Assembly (NCBI GenBank): GCA_011050615.1
Contig: DRFJ01000040.1
Location: 1-54,105, forward strand
Source of the DNA: Bacteroidota bacterium
GTDB lineage: Bacteria > Bacteroidota > Bacteroidia > Bacteroidales > VadinHA17
Length of the DNA: 54,105 nt
Direction: 5' to 3'
The notes under the pieces were generated by a model. The model was not told the DNA's origin. It saw nothing but the letters and a program-made list of their open reading frames with translations, and ran no database searches. Both the position numbers and the translations under genes were made by a program. Of this stretch, positions 7,831 through 14,412 are shown one piece after another (positions within the stretch are counted from its first letter, which is position 1; each line of letters starts with the position of its first letter).

Positions 7831-9102
7831 TTAGATTCTTTCTGAAAGGACATCCTTTTCATATTGTTGTATATCAGAAATATAATCAACCCCTACCGGG
7901 ACACCGGCCTGATGACAATAGTAGTCCCATACGGTTCCAAAAGGTTTGCTTTTCATAATTTCAAGCAAAGCCAGTCGTTCAAAATATTTATTTCTTTCCT
8001 CGGCATCCTTTAATTGGGCAAGAGGTTCGAGCATGGCATACATAAAGGCCATTTGTGTTGCCCTTGTTCCTGCAACATAGGCACCAATCCTGTTCAGGCT
8101 GCCATCAAAATAATCAAGGCCAATATTTACCCTGGACAAGGCATCAGCCCTGATCACTTCCTGTGCGATAAGCAATATTTCATCATTGAATGTTACAACA
8201 TGGTCGCTATCCCATCTCAGACCCCTGGTCACATGCAACATTAATTCGTCCAGGAACTGCAGGCAGGATGAGATTTTATCACCCACCTGTTCTGTTGGGT
8301 GATAATGCCCGTTGTCGAGGCATAAAAGCTTATTATTTTTAACAGCATAAGCCAGGTAGAAATCGTATGAACCCACCACCATTGCTTCAGAGCCAATACC
8401 GAATAATTTACTTTCAATCGAATCCTTGAGGTAGGTTTTCGGATAATCAACATTATATATTTCATCGAGTGATTCCTTCAGTATTTTCCTGAGTGTAAAC
8501 CGATCAACGGGAGTATCTTTTGAGCCATCGGGTATCCAGAGGTTATGCACGCAGGGGCTTCCAAGCAGCCGGCCCATATCTGCGCCTATTTTACGGCATC
8601 TTTTCACATGTTCAATCCAGAAGTTCCGTATGGAAGGATCTTTGGAAGAAAGAGTAAACCCATCATCCGCCCCGGGGTGAGAGAAGCAGGTACAATTAAA
8701 ATCCAGGCCTATGCCCATTTCCCCCGCCCAGCTAATCCAGTCCCGATAATGTTCTGTAAGGATCCGGTCCCTGTCAATTTTTTCACCGCCGAAATCTCCG
8801 TATATGGCATGCAGGTTAAGTCTCTGTTTTCCAGGCAATAATGACATTACTTTTTCTATATCTTTTTTCAGCTCTCCGGCGTTGCGGGCCTTTCCTGGGT
8901 AATTACCGGTAACCTGTATCCCTCCTCCTCCGAGCTCAGCCCCAGGGGTTTCAAAACCGCCCACATCGTCTGCCTGCCAACAATGGAGGCTTATGACGAC
9001 ATTATCCATCTTTACCAGCACCTTGTCTGTATCAACTCCCAGTTCTGCATATTGGTCCCGTGCAATCTTATAAGACTGTTCAATTGTATGTGTTTTTTTC
9101 AT
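7831..9102 (-). CDS. rhaA: L-rhamnose isomerase
   Basis: About 423 residues if started at the ATG at 9102 (MKKTHTIEQSYKIARDQYAE), which fits the usual family N-terminus. An in-frame ATG at 9138 would add 12 residues encoded by a repetitive 'CATGAAGCATGAAAC' sequence and is less likely. The enzyme interconverts L-rhamnose and L-rhamnulose in the cytoplasm and uses Mn2+/Zn2+. Family hallmarks are ISLHCWQADDVGGFE near the N-terminus, GLDFNCTCFSHPGADDGFTL, LCLDNGHYHPTE and RGLRWDSDHVV, which supply the metal and substrate ligands of the TIM barrel. It lies between the permease gene and the rhamnosidase. The permease is 140+ bases upstream and separated by GC-rich repeat-like sequence, so the transcript may be processed or re-initiated there. 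Confidence 0.95.
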   Translation of the reverse strand: MKKTHTIEQSYKIARDQYAELGVDTDKVLVKMDNVVISLHCWQADDVGGFETPGAELGGGGIQVTGNYPGKARNAGELKKDIEKVMSLLPGKQRLNLHAIYGDFGGEKIDRDRILTEHYRDWISWAGEMGIGLDFNCTCFSHPGADDGFTLSSKDPSIRNFWIEHVKRCRKIGADMGRLLGSPCVHNLWIPDGSKDTPVDRFTLRKILKESLDEIYNVDYPKTYLKDSIESKLFGIGSEAMVVGSYDFYLAYAVKNNKLLCLDNGHYHPTEQVGDKISSCLQFLDELMLHVTRGLRWDSDHVVTFNDEILLIAQEVIRADALSRVNIGLDYFDGSLNRIGAYVAGTRATQMAFMYAMLEPLAQLKDAEERNKYFERLALLEIMKSKPFGTVWDYYCHQAGVPVGVDYISDIQQYEKDVLSERI

Positions 9103-9138
9103 AAGAGGATATTTATGTGAGTTTGTTTCATGCTTCAT

Positions 9139-9245
9139 GTTTCATGCTTCATGGGTACGGGTACCGGGTCCCTGCGTGTACTTATCGCTGCTTACACAGG
9201 GTTTCGGGCTTCGGCGGGCAGGCCTGGCACCGGGTTTCCTCCTCA
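9139..9245. repeat. GC-rich repeat-like spacer between rhaT and rhaA
   Basis: The spacer begins with a tandem of CATGCTTCATGTTTCATGCTTCATG, in which the CATGCTTCATG unit recurs. It continues with GGGTACGGGTACCGGGTCCC and a later GGCACCGGGTTTCC. The ACCGGGTACC-type words recur at other intergenic sites in this window (near 21090 and 28296). No gene is seen in it. Confidence 0.45.
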
Positions 9246-10274
9246 TCATCCCAGGTTAATCACGAATGTTGAAAGGATAAGAATTACAATCCCGACAGCC
9301 AGTACTATCATGGTTTTTCTTCCTGCCCCCTTCCATTCCCTGAGTATTACACCCCAGATATTACTGAAGGCAATATTGAGTGCCATGAGGATGCTCCATG
9401 CAAAAACAGCTATTCCTCCGGGCAACTGGCTTTTACCCATGCCATAGAAATGAAACTGGAGAAACCAGAGAAAGCCGGCCAGGAAGGTAAAGAACAGGTT
9501 GTTAAAGAACACATTACCTGAAACAGACAGGTAATCCTTATATGTTTTATTTTTTATGTTCAGGTAGGCACAATAGCCAAAGTTAGTAATAAAGCCGCCA
9601 ATAAGTATAAAAATCAGGGTAACATTACTCTGAAAAAGGGGGTTAACACCAAATTGAACAGCAAGTTTATCAATCGGTTGTCCCACCTCATAGCCATAGT
9701 TGAATGCCGCGCTCATAATACCAGACATTACAGCTATCAGCAATCCTTTTTTTAATGCGAATTCCCTTACTGCGAGCTTTCTTTCATCCTCGCTCATATT
9801 CTTTTTCTTAAGGGCCCCTGCATATCCTATCACAGCTATCCCGGCAACACAGGCAGCCACCCCGGTCATCATCAATATGCCTTCTGTAGTAGCAAAAAGA
9901 TTTTTTCCCGAGACTACTGGAGGTATCAGAGTGCCAAAAGCAGCGCAGAATCCAAGTGCAACACTCTGCCCCATAGCCACTCCCAGATATCTTATGCTGA
10001 GGCCAAAAGTCAGCCCTCCTACTCCCCAGAGAGCCCCGAATAGTATTGCCAGCCATTTTGCTGACGCAGGTGAAGCGGCAATAATTTTGAATAAGGCACC
10101 TTCAGGCAGGAATAAAAGTGCAAAGAGCCATGGGGCTATTAACCATGCCGCAAGTCCCTGGGCAATCCAGTATGACTCCCACGACCATTTTTTAACCTTC
10201 CTGAAAGGAACATAAAAGCTTGAAGCCCCAAGGCTCCCTATAGCAATTAATCCTATGGCTGACAATGAATTCAT
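9246..10274 (-). CDS. rhaT: L-rhamnose/proton symporter
   Basis: 342 residues when started at the ATG at 10274 (MNSLSAIGLIAIGSLGASSF). The longer frame to 10340 adds a non-conserved leader. RhaT imports L-rhamnose across the inner membrane with a proton. The sequence shows about ten hydrophobic segments and RhaT-family signatures: SLGASSFYVPFRKVKKWSWESYW at the first loop, GLSIRYLGVAMGQSVALG, NYGYEVGQPI and FFGMG-like YGMGKSQLPG. It is the first gene of the minus-strand rhamnose operon. A palindrome resembling a LacI-family operator lies 73-88 bases upstream. Confidence 0.93.
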   Translation of the reverse strand: MNSLSAIGLIAIGSLGASSFYVPFRKVKKWSWESYWIAQGLAAWLIAPWLFALLFLPEGALFKIIAASPASAKWLAILFGALWGVGGLTFGLSIRYLGVAMGQSVALGFCAAFGTLIPPVVSGKNLFATTEGILMMTGVAACVAGIAVIGYAGALKKKNMSEDERKLAVREFALKKGLLIAVMSGIMSAAFNYGYEVGQPIDKLAVQFGVNPLFQSNVTLIFILIGGFITNFGYCAYLNIKNKTYKDYLSVSGNVFFNNLFFTFLAGFLWFLQFHFYGMGKSQLPGGIAVFAWSILMALNIAFSNIWGVILREWKGAGRKTMIVLAVGIVILILSTFVINLG

Positions 10275-10346
10275 ATTATAAAAACTTAACTGTAATCTAT
10301 AAGACAGACAACACTGAAGAAAAATGCTTAATTTAATCAATTATTA

Positions 10347-10362
10347 ACATAAGCGCTAAGTA
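10347..10362. promoter_or_regulatory. Possible LacI-family-type operator upstream of rhaT
   Basis: ATAAGCGCTAAGTAT has a central AGCGCT palindrome with near-symmetric TAA flanks (TAAGCGCTAA), the general form of LacI/GalR operators. It sits upstream of the rhaT start and could bring sugar control to the rhamnose operon. No regulator gene is in the window, so this is inference only. Confidence 0.35.
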
Positions 10363-10394
10363 TTATTTTTATTTTTATTTTTGATTTTATGAAT

Positions 10395-10402
10395 TAAATT
10401 TG
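10395..10402 (+). promoter_or_regulatory. -7 promoter element of the tRNA-Leu gene
   Basis: TAAATTTG matches TAnnTTTG exactly, 28 bases before the mature tRNA 5' end. The predicted start at about 10409 leaves a ~22-base leader for RNase P removal. A TTTG at 10380-10383 is closer than the usual 19-base spacing. Confidence 0.55.
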
Positions 10403-10430
10403 CAAGCGCGAAAATTGATGTGAACAGATC

Positions 10431-10516
10431 GCCCAGGTGGCGGAATTGGTAGACGCGCCAGGTTGAGGGCCTGGTGGCCGATTAAGGTCGTGCTGGTTCG
10501 ATTCCAGTCCTGGGCA
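10431..10516 (+). tRNA. tRNA-Leu (anticodon GAG)
   Basis: 86-nt class II tRNA. The acceptor stem GCCCAGG (10431-10437) pairs with CCTGGGC (10509-10515) and the discriminator is A10516. The anticodon arm CCAGG-TTGAGGG-CCTGG puts GAG at positions 34-36. A long variable arm (TGGCCGATTAAGGTCG region) and the T loop GGTTCGATTCC follow. It reads CUC/CUU leucine codons. CCA is not encoded (CGG follows). Confidence 0.97.
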
Positions 10517-10521
10517 CGGAG

Positions 10522-10556
10522 AAAAGCCAGACTGAAAGGTTCAGTTTGGCTTTTTG
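10522..10556 (+). terminator. Intrinsic terminator after tRNA-Leu
   Basis: AAAAGCCAGACTGAA (10522-10536) and TTCAGTTTGGCTTTTT form a stem with one mismatch and a 3-base loop, ending in a T-run. It directly follows the tRNA and separates it from the aldo/keto reductase gene. Confidence 0.85.
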
Positions 10557-10669
10557 CATAGGCGGGCAGCAGGGACCAAGGGTCAGGGAATATAATGCCT
10601 GGTATATGATTCCTGTAATATGGAGCTGTGAGCAGAAAACAGGTGAGGATTGCTTAAACATATTTTGGT

Positions 10670-10677
10670 TATTTTTG
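10670..10677 (+). promoter_or_regulatory. -7 promoter element of the aldo/keto reductase gene
   Basis: TATTTTTG matches TAnnTTTG, 23 bases before the ATG at 10701. A weak TTG at 10650-10652 sits near -33 spacing. Confidence 0.55.
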
Positions 10678-10700
10678 TATTAAAAAATAATCGGTTACAT

Positions 10701-11720
10701 ATGAAAGTACATGATAAGTCCAATCCGGTCAGGTATATCCCTGATGAAAATCGCTATGAAACTATGAAATACCGCAGGTGCGGTAAAAGCGGAATATTAC
10801 TTCCCCTTATTTCACTTGGTTTATGGCATAATTTCGGATTTATAGACTTACCTGAAAAAGCAAGAAAAATTTCAAGGAAGGCTTTTGATCTGGGGATAAC
10901 GCATTTTGACCTGGCCAATAATTACGGTCCTCCGTTCGGGTCTGCAGAAGAAACATTCGGCACAATATTACGAAAAGATCTTAGCCCTTACCGTCATGAA
11001 ATGTTTATTTCAACAAAGGCAGGTTTCGATATGTGGGATGGTCCATATGGCAACTTTGGTTCACGAAAATACCTGACAACCAGCCTTGAGCAGAGTCTAA
11101 GCAGGATGGGTCTTGAATATGTTGACCTGTTCTATCACCACAGGCCTGACCCTGAAACGCCACTTGAGGAGACAATGCTTGCACTTGATCAGATAGTCAG
11201 GTCCGGCAAGGCACTCTATGTGGGAATCAGTAATTATGATGCGGAAAAAACAGCAGAAGCTGCCAAAATTCTGGGTGAACTTCGCACTCCTTTCATAATC
11301 CACCAGGCCAGGTACTCACTCTTTGACAGGTGGGTTGAGGATAAGCTGCTTGACACCCTTGAAGAACTCGGAAAGGGAATGATAGCCTTTTCTCCCCTTG
11401 CCCAGGGAATGTTAACAGACAGGTACCTAGAGGGAATACCCGATGATTCCAGGGCGGGTAAGGAAATGACATACCTTGAGAAGAATCAGGTATTATCAAA
11501 GCTTGAAAAGGTAAAGGCACTAAATGAAATTGCACAGTCGAGGGGCCAGAAGCTAAGTCAGATGGCTCTGGGATGGATACTGAAGGATAAAAGGGTTACA
11601 TCCGTACTGGTTGGTGTAAGTACGGAGGACCAGCTTACTGAAAATGTAAAATCCCTGGATAATATGGAATTCTCTGATGACCAAATTAAGCAGATAGACA
11701 GTCTTTTAAGTTATAAGTAA
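10701..11720 (+). CDS. Aldo/keto reductase, YghZ/AKR14-like
   Basis: 339-residue NADPH-dependent reductase, started at the ATG at 10701 behind a consensus -7 box. The longer frame from 10650 would run through the promoter. The catalytic tetrad is visible: Asp and Tyr in THFDLANNYGPP, Lys in FISTKAGFDMW, and His in DLFYHHRPDPETP. ARYSLFDRWVEDKLL and the cofactor-binding VLVGVSTEDQLTENV follow the E. coli YghZ pattern. That enzyme reduces L-glyceraldehyde 3-phosphate and methylglyoxal. Divergent from the rhamnose operon across a tRNA, it is a reasonable candidate for reducing the L-lactaldehyde released by rhamnulose-phosphate cleavage. That link is inference from position alone. Confidence 0.88.
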   Translation: MKVHDKSNPVRYIPDENRYETMKYRRCGKSGILLPLISLGLWHNFGFIDLPEKARKISRKAFDLGITHFDLANNYGPPFGSAEETFGTILRKDLSPYRHEMFISTKAGFDMWDGPYGNFGSRKYLTTSLEQSLSRMGLEYVDLFYHHRPDPETPLEETMLALDQIVRSGKALYVGISNYDAEKTAEAAKILGELRTPFIIHQARYSLFDRWVEDKLLDTLEELGKGMIAFSPLAQGMLTDRYLEGIPDDSRAGKEMTYLEKNQVLSKLEKVKALNEIAQSRGQKLSQMALGWILKDKRVTSVLVGVSTEDQLTENVKSLDNMEFSDDQIKQIDSLLSYK

Positions 11721-11816
11721 TTGGTGAAGTTTTGACGTCGAAATATAATCTGAGGACAAAAGCCCCGGCAATTTTTTCTGATGATCTTTAGTTACCGAAT
11801 TCATTTCTTATTTTCA

Positions 11817-11824
11817 TATTTTTG
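11817..11824 (+). promoter_or_regulatory. -7 promoter element almost touching the sugar-kinase start codon
   Basis: TATTTTTG matches TAnnTTTG and ends 4 bases before the ATG at 11829. With the usual -7 spacing the transcript would begin at or next to the start codon, giving a leaderless mRNA. Alternatively translation starts elsewhere. Confidence 0.45.
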
Positions 11825-11828
11825 TTAC

Positions 11829-12671
11829 ATGATTATAATTGCTGACAGCGGATCAACGAAAACCAACTGGATAATATATGATAAGGGTGTGGTGAATGGG
11901 AGGATACAAACAACCGGTCTCAATCCCAATTTTTCTTCTGCCTCCCGGATAATGTCTGTTATAGGGGAAAATATCAGTCCCATGGTACAAGCCGGCCAAT
12001 ATGCTGAGATATATTTTTATGGTTCCGGTTGCTCCGGGGCTTACCTTCGCAACAAAGTCAGCAAAACCATAAGCAAGATTTTTCCGGGCTCAGTTGTAGA
12101 AGTTAACAGCGACCTGCTTGGGGCAGCACGGGCTTTACTCGGGAATACCCGGGGCATAGCCTGTATTCTGGGGACAGGATCAAATTCATGTCTCTATGAT
12201 GGCGAGAAAATAATAAGCAACATTCCACCGCTGGGTTTTATCCTTGGCGACGAAGGAAGCGGAGCGAGCCTTGGCAAACGTCTTCTCGCCGACTACCTCA
12301 AAGGCATTATGCCCGGGGAGGTAGCAAAGTTATTCGGGAAGGAATTTGCGACTGATAAAGAGAAGGTAATCAAAGAGGTATACCGTGGGGAATTCCCAAG
12401 CAAATACATTGCCAGCTTTGTTGTCTTCCTGAGGGAGAATTTACAAAATGAATATTGTAAGAAATTACTTACAGACTCATTTAAAGATTTTATTGAAAGG
12501 AATATCATGCATTATAATGGCTACCGGGAAATGAAGATTTCATTCACGGGGTCAATTGCATGGTATTTTAACGAAATACTGTTGAAGGTATTGAAGGAAT
12601 ACGGATTAACAGCGGGTGAGGTAATAAAAGAACCTGCAGAAAGATTAATGGATTATCACCTAAGAAAATAA
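11829..12671 (+). CDS. BadF/BadG-type N-acetylhexosamine kinase (GlcNAc or MurNAc kinase)
   Basis: 280 residues from the ATG at 11829 (MIIIADSGSTKTNWIIYDKG). This start places the ASKHA phosphate-1 loop ADSGSTKT at residues 5-12, where the family has it. Other motifs are CILGTGSNSCLYDG (phosphate 2), PPLGFILGDEGSGASLGKRLL (sugar-binding DEGSG) and ISFTGSIAWYF (adenosine loop). It should phosphorylate an amino sugar with ATP in the cytoplasm. Its stop is 3 bases before murQ. In Tannerella and clostridia, kinases of this family next to murQ (MurK) phosphorylate MurNAc, often also GlcNAc, so a cell-wall recycling role is likely. Substrate preference cannot be read from sequence. Confidence 0.85.
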   Translation: MIIIADSGSTKTNWIIYDKGVVNGRIQTTGLNPNFSSASRIMSVIGENISPMVQAGQYAEIYFYGSGCSGAYLRNKVSKTISKIFPGSVVEVNSDLLGAARALLGNTRGIACILGTGSNSCLYDGEKIISNIPPLGFILGDEGSGASLGKRLLADYLKGIMPGEVAKLFGKEFATDKEKVIKEVYRGEFPSKYIASFVVFLRENLQNEYCKKLLTDSFKDFIERNIMHYNGYREMKISFTGSIAWYFNEILLKVLKEYGLTAGEVIKEPAERLMDYHLRK

Positions 12672-12674
12672 TCA

Positions 12675-13487
12675 ATGTCATCAGAAAATAATATTACGGA
12701 ATCGGAATCCTTATACAGGGATATAGATAAGATGTCAACCAGGGATATACTGGAAAAGATCAACGATGAAGACCTGAAAATAGTTCCTGTGATTCGATCT
12801 GTAATACCTGCAATTGAGAAGCTGGTTGAGGAGGTCGTAATAAGGATGAACAAGGGAGGAAGGCTCTTTTATATCGGTGCCGGTACCAGCGGGAGGCTGG
12901 GAATAGTTGATGCCTCCGAGATACCTCCCACCTATGGGCTTGATCATGGTTTCGTTATCGGGCTTATAGCCGGTGGCGACGGAGCCATAAGGAAGGCTGT
13001 GGAAAAAGCCGAGGATAATGAAGAACTTGGATGGAATGACCTGCAGGCCTACAGTATTGACAGATACGACACAGTTGTCGGAATAGCAGCATCAGGCAGG
13101 ACACCCTATGTTATTGGGGCCCTGAAAAGAGCCAGGGAGAGGAATATTTTAACGGCCTGCATTACCAGTAATCCTTCCACCGAACTTGAAAAACACGCCG
13201 ATATCCCGATAGTTGCCGTTACCGGACCTGAATTTGTCACCGGCAGTACAAGAATGAAAGCAGGTACTGCCCAGAAGCTTATTCTTAATATGCTAACCAC
13301 GGCAGTTATGATAAAGCTGGGCCGGGTTAAGGGGAATAAGATGGTTCATATGCAGCTTACAAACCAAAAACTTATTGAAAGGGGTACAAAAATGATAGTA
13401 GAGGAGTTGGGTATCGATAGTGAAAAAGCCCGTAAGTTACTACTCCTTCATGGATCGGTAAAAAAAGCACTCGAGGCTATGGATTAA
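12675..13487 (+). CDS. murQ: N-acetylmuramic acid 6-phosphate etherase
   Basis: 270-residue SIS-domain lyase that removes D-lactate from MurNAc 6-phosphate, giving GlcNAc 6-phosphate for re-use. Diagnostic blocks are SLYRDIDKMSTRDILEKIN at the N-terminus, LFYIGAGTSGRLGIVDASEI (sugar-phosphate loop with a catalytic Glu), GGDGAIRKAVEKAEDNEE (second catalytic acid), GIAASGRTPYV and TGSTRMKAGTAQKLILNM. It is slightly shorter at the C-terminus than the E. coli enzyme (about 300). It forms a two-gene unit with the preceding kinase. No MurNAc transporter of the MurT or MurP type is adjacent. Confidence 0.95.
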   Translation: MSSENNITESESLYRDIDKMSTRDILEKINDEDLKIVPVIRSVIPAIEKLVEEVVIRMNKGGRLFYIGAGTSGRLGIVDASEIPPTYGLDHGFVIGLIAGGDGAIRKAVEKAEDNEELGWNDLQAYSIDRYDTVVGIAASGRTPYVIGALKRARERNILTACITSNPSTELEKHADIPIVAVTGPEFVTGSTRMKAGTAQKLILNMLTTAVMIKLGRVKGNKMVHMQLTNQKLIERGTKMIVEELGIDSEKARKLLLLHGSVKKALEAMD

Positions 13488-13526
13488 TTATCTGCCAATG
13501 ACAGAATGAATCGATAAAAAACTTAT

Positions 13527-14204
13527 TTACTTCTTAGGCTTACGTTCCAGTTTTTTGACTACAAATGAGCGGTCACGTTCAGTACCACCCTTAGTTCCAA
13601 CATAGTCAACCCATGCAATAAAGGTATTTATCTCGTTTGGCACAAGCTGATCGGTTCTTATATAAATATCGTTCATATAGCTCCTGAGGTCCCAATTATT
13701 GTGATTTTCTTCCCATACATCTACATAATAAACATAGGGTCCCAGGTAATTAAAAATGACCTTGCCATTTGAATTGGTATAGCCTTCATCCACCATATGG
13801 TCCTCTGCATCCCAATCGGCAAGAGTAGGATAAAGCCTTACATTGGCTCCGGGAACAGGATATTCATCAATCCATTCCATGACCTCTATCTGGAGAATGG
13901 TTGGGGATGTTACTGTAATAGTCTGGTATGCAATATCATAGGCCCCGGTCTTGCTGTATGCCGCAAGTGTTACCTCATATATCCCAGAGGCGGAATAGCT
14001 GTGTATGGGATGCACCGTAGCCGAACCGGTGCCGTCGCCGAAATCCTACTCATAATGCACAGAATTATATGAATCATTTGTAAAATAAATTTCCTCCCCT
14101 ATATAAGCATCTACTTTATCAACCGTAAAGAAGGCATCAGGGGTAATTTCGCATGAACTTAGGATTATTGGGATAATGAATAATATGCAATAGATATTTT
14201 TCAT
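13527..14204 (-). pseudogene. PKD-domain lipoprotein interrupted by an in-frame TAG
   Basis: Reading from the ATG at 14204 gives a lipoprotein signal peptide (MKNIYCILFIIPIILSSC) and the start of a PKD-type beta-sandwich (ITPDAFFTVDKVDAYIGEEI). The TAG at 14048-14046 follows YNSVHYE. The same frame continues directly with DFGDGTGSATVHPIHSYSAS, the classic PKD core, in which a Trp normally precedes DFGDG. The stop is therefore most simply a TGG-to-TAG change. The downstream part (to 13527) keeps an uninterrupted frame with a second sandwich-like domain (IEVMEWIDEYPVPGANVRLY) and a basic tail. It may be a fresh nonsense allele, an amber-read-through gene or a sequencing error. Confidence 0.75.
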
Positions 14205-14343
14205 GACTCTGATATTTTGTTTCATTAAAAAAATATAAGTCAAATTTGGTGCCAATATGAATTAAGTTGATTAAGCTGATAGAATTGAGGAGTATGGCAA
14301 CTGAACCAAATCATCATTTCTGTGTTCAATTATTCACAGGGAG

Positions 14344-14361
14344 CACAGGTATTTACCTGTG
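14344..14361. promoter_or_regulatory. Perfect 7-bp palindrome at the thrS promoter
   Basis: CACAGGT-ATTT-ACCTGTG lies across the expected -33 region of the thrS promoter, 12 bases before its -7 box. It could be an operator, or a hairpin in transcripts entering from upstream. No T-run follows. Confidence 0.4.
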
Positions 14362-14373
14362 TGAAAATATCAT

Positions 14374-14381
14374 TATCTTTG
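14374..14381 (+). promoter_or_regulatory. -7 promoter element of the thrS operon
   Basis: TATCTTTG fits TAnnTTTG. The predicted start at about 14388 gives a ~25-base leader before the ATG at 14413. The TTTA at 14352-14355 is a weak -33 candidate inside the palindrome. Confidence 0.6.
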
Positions 14382-14412
14382 CATCCTGATTATTTATTAG
14401 ATTATAAGCACT

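Noticed and set aside
9700-10215. 171-codon plus-strand frame antisense to rhaT
   Set aside because: It is rich in Ala/Pro/Ser as expected for the complement of a hydrophobic membrane gene; rhaT on the other strand is clear.
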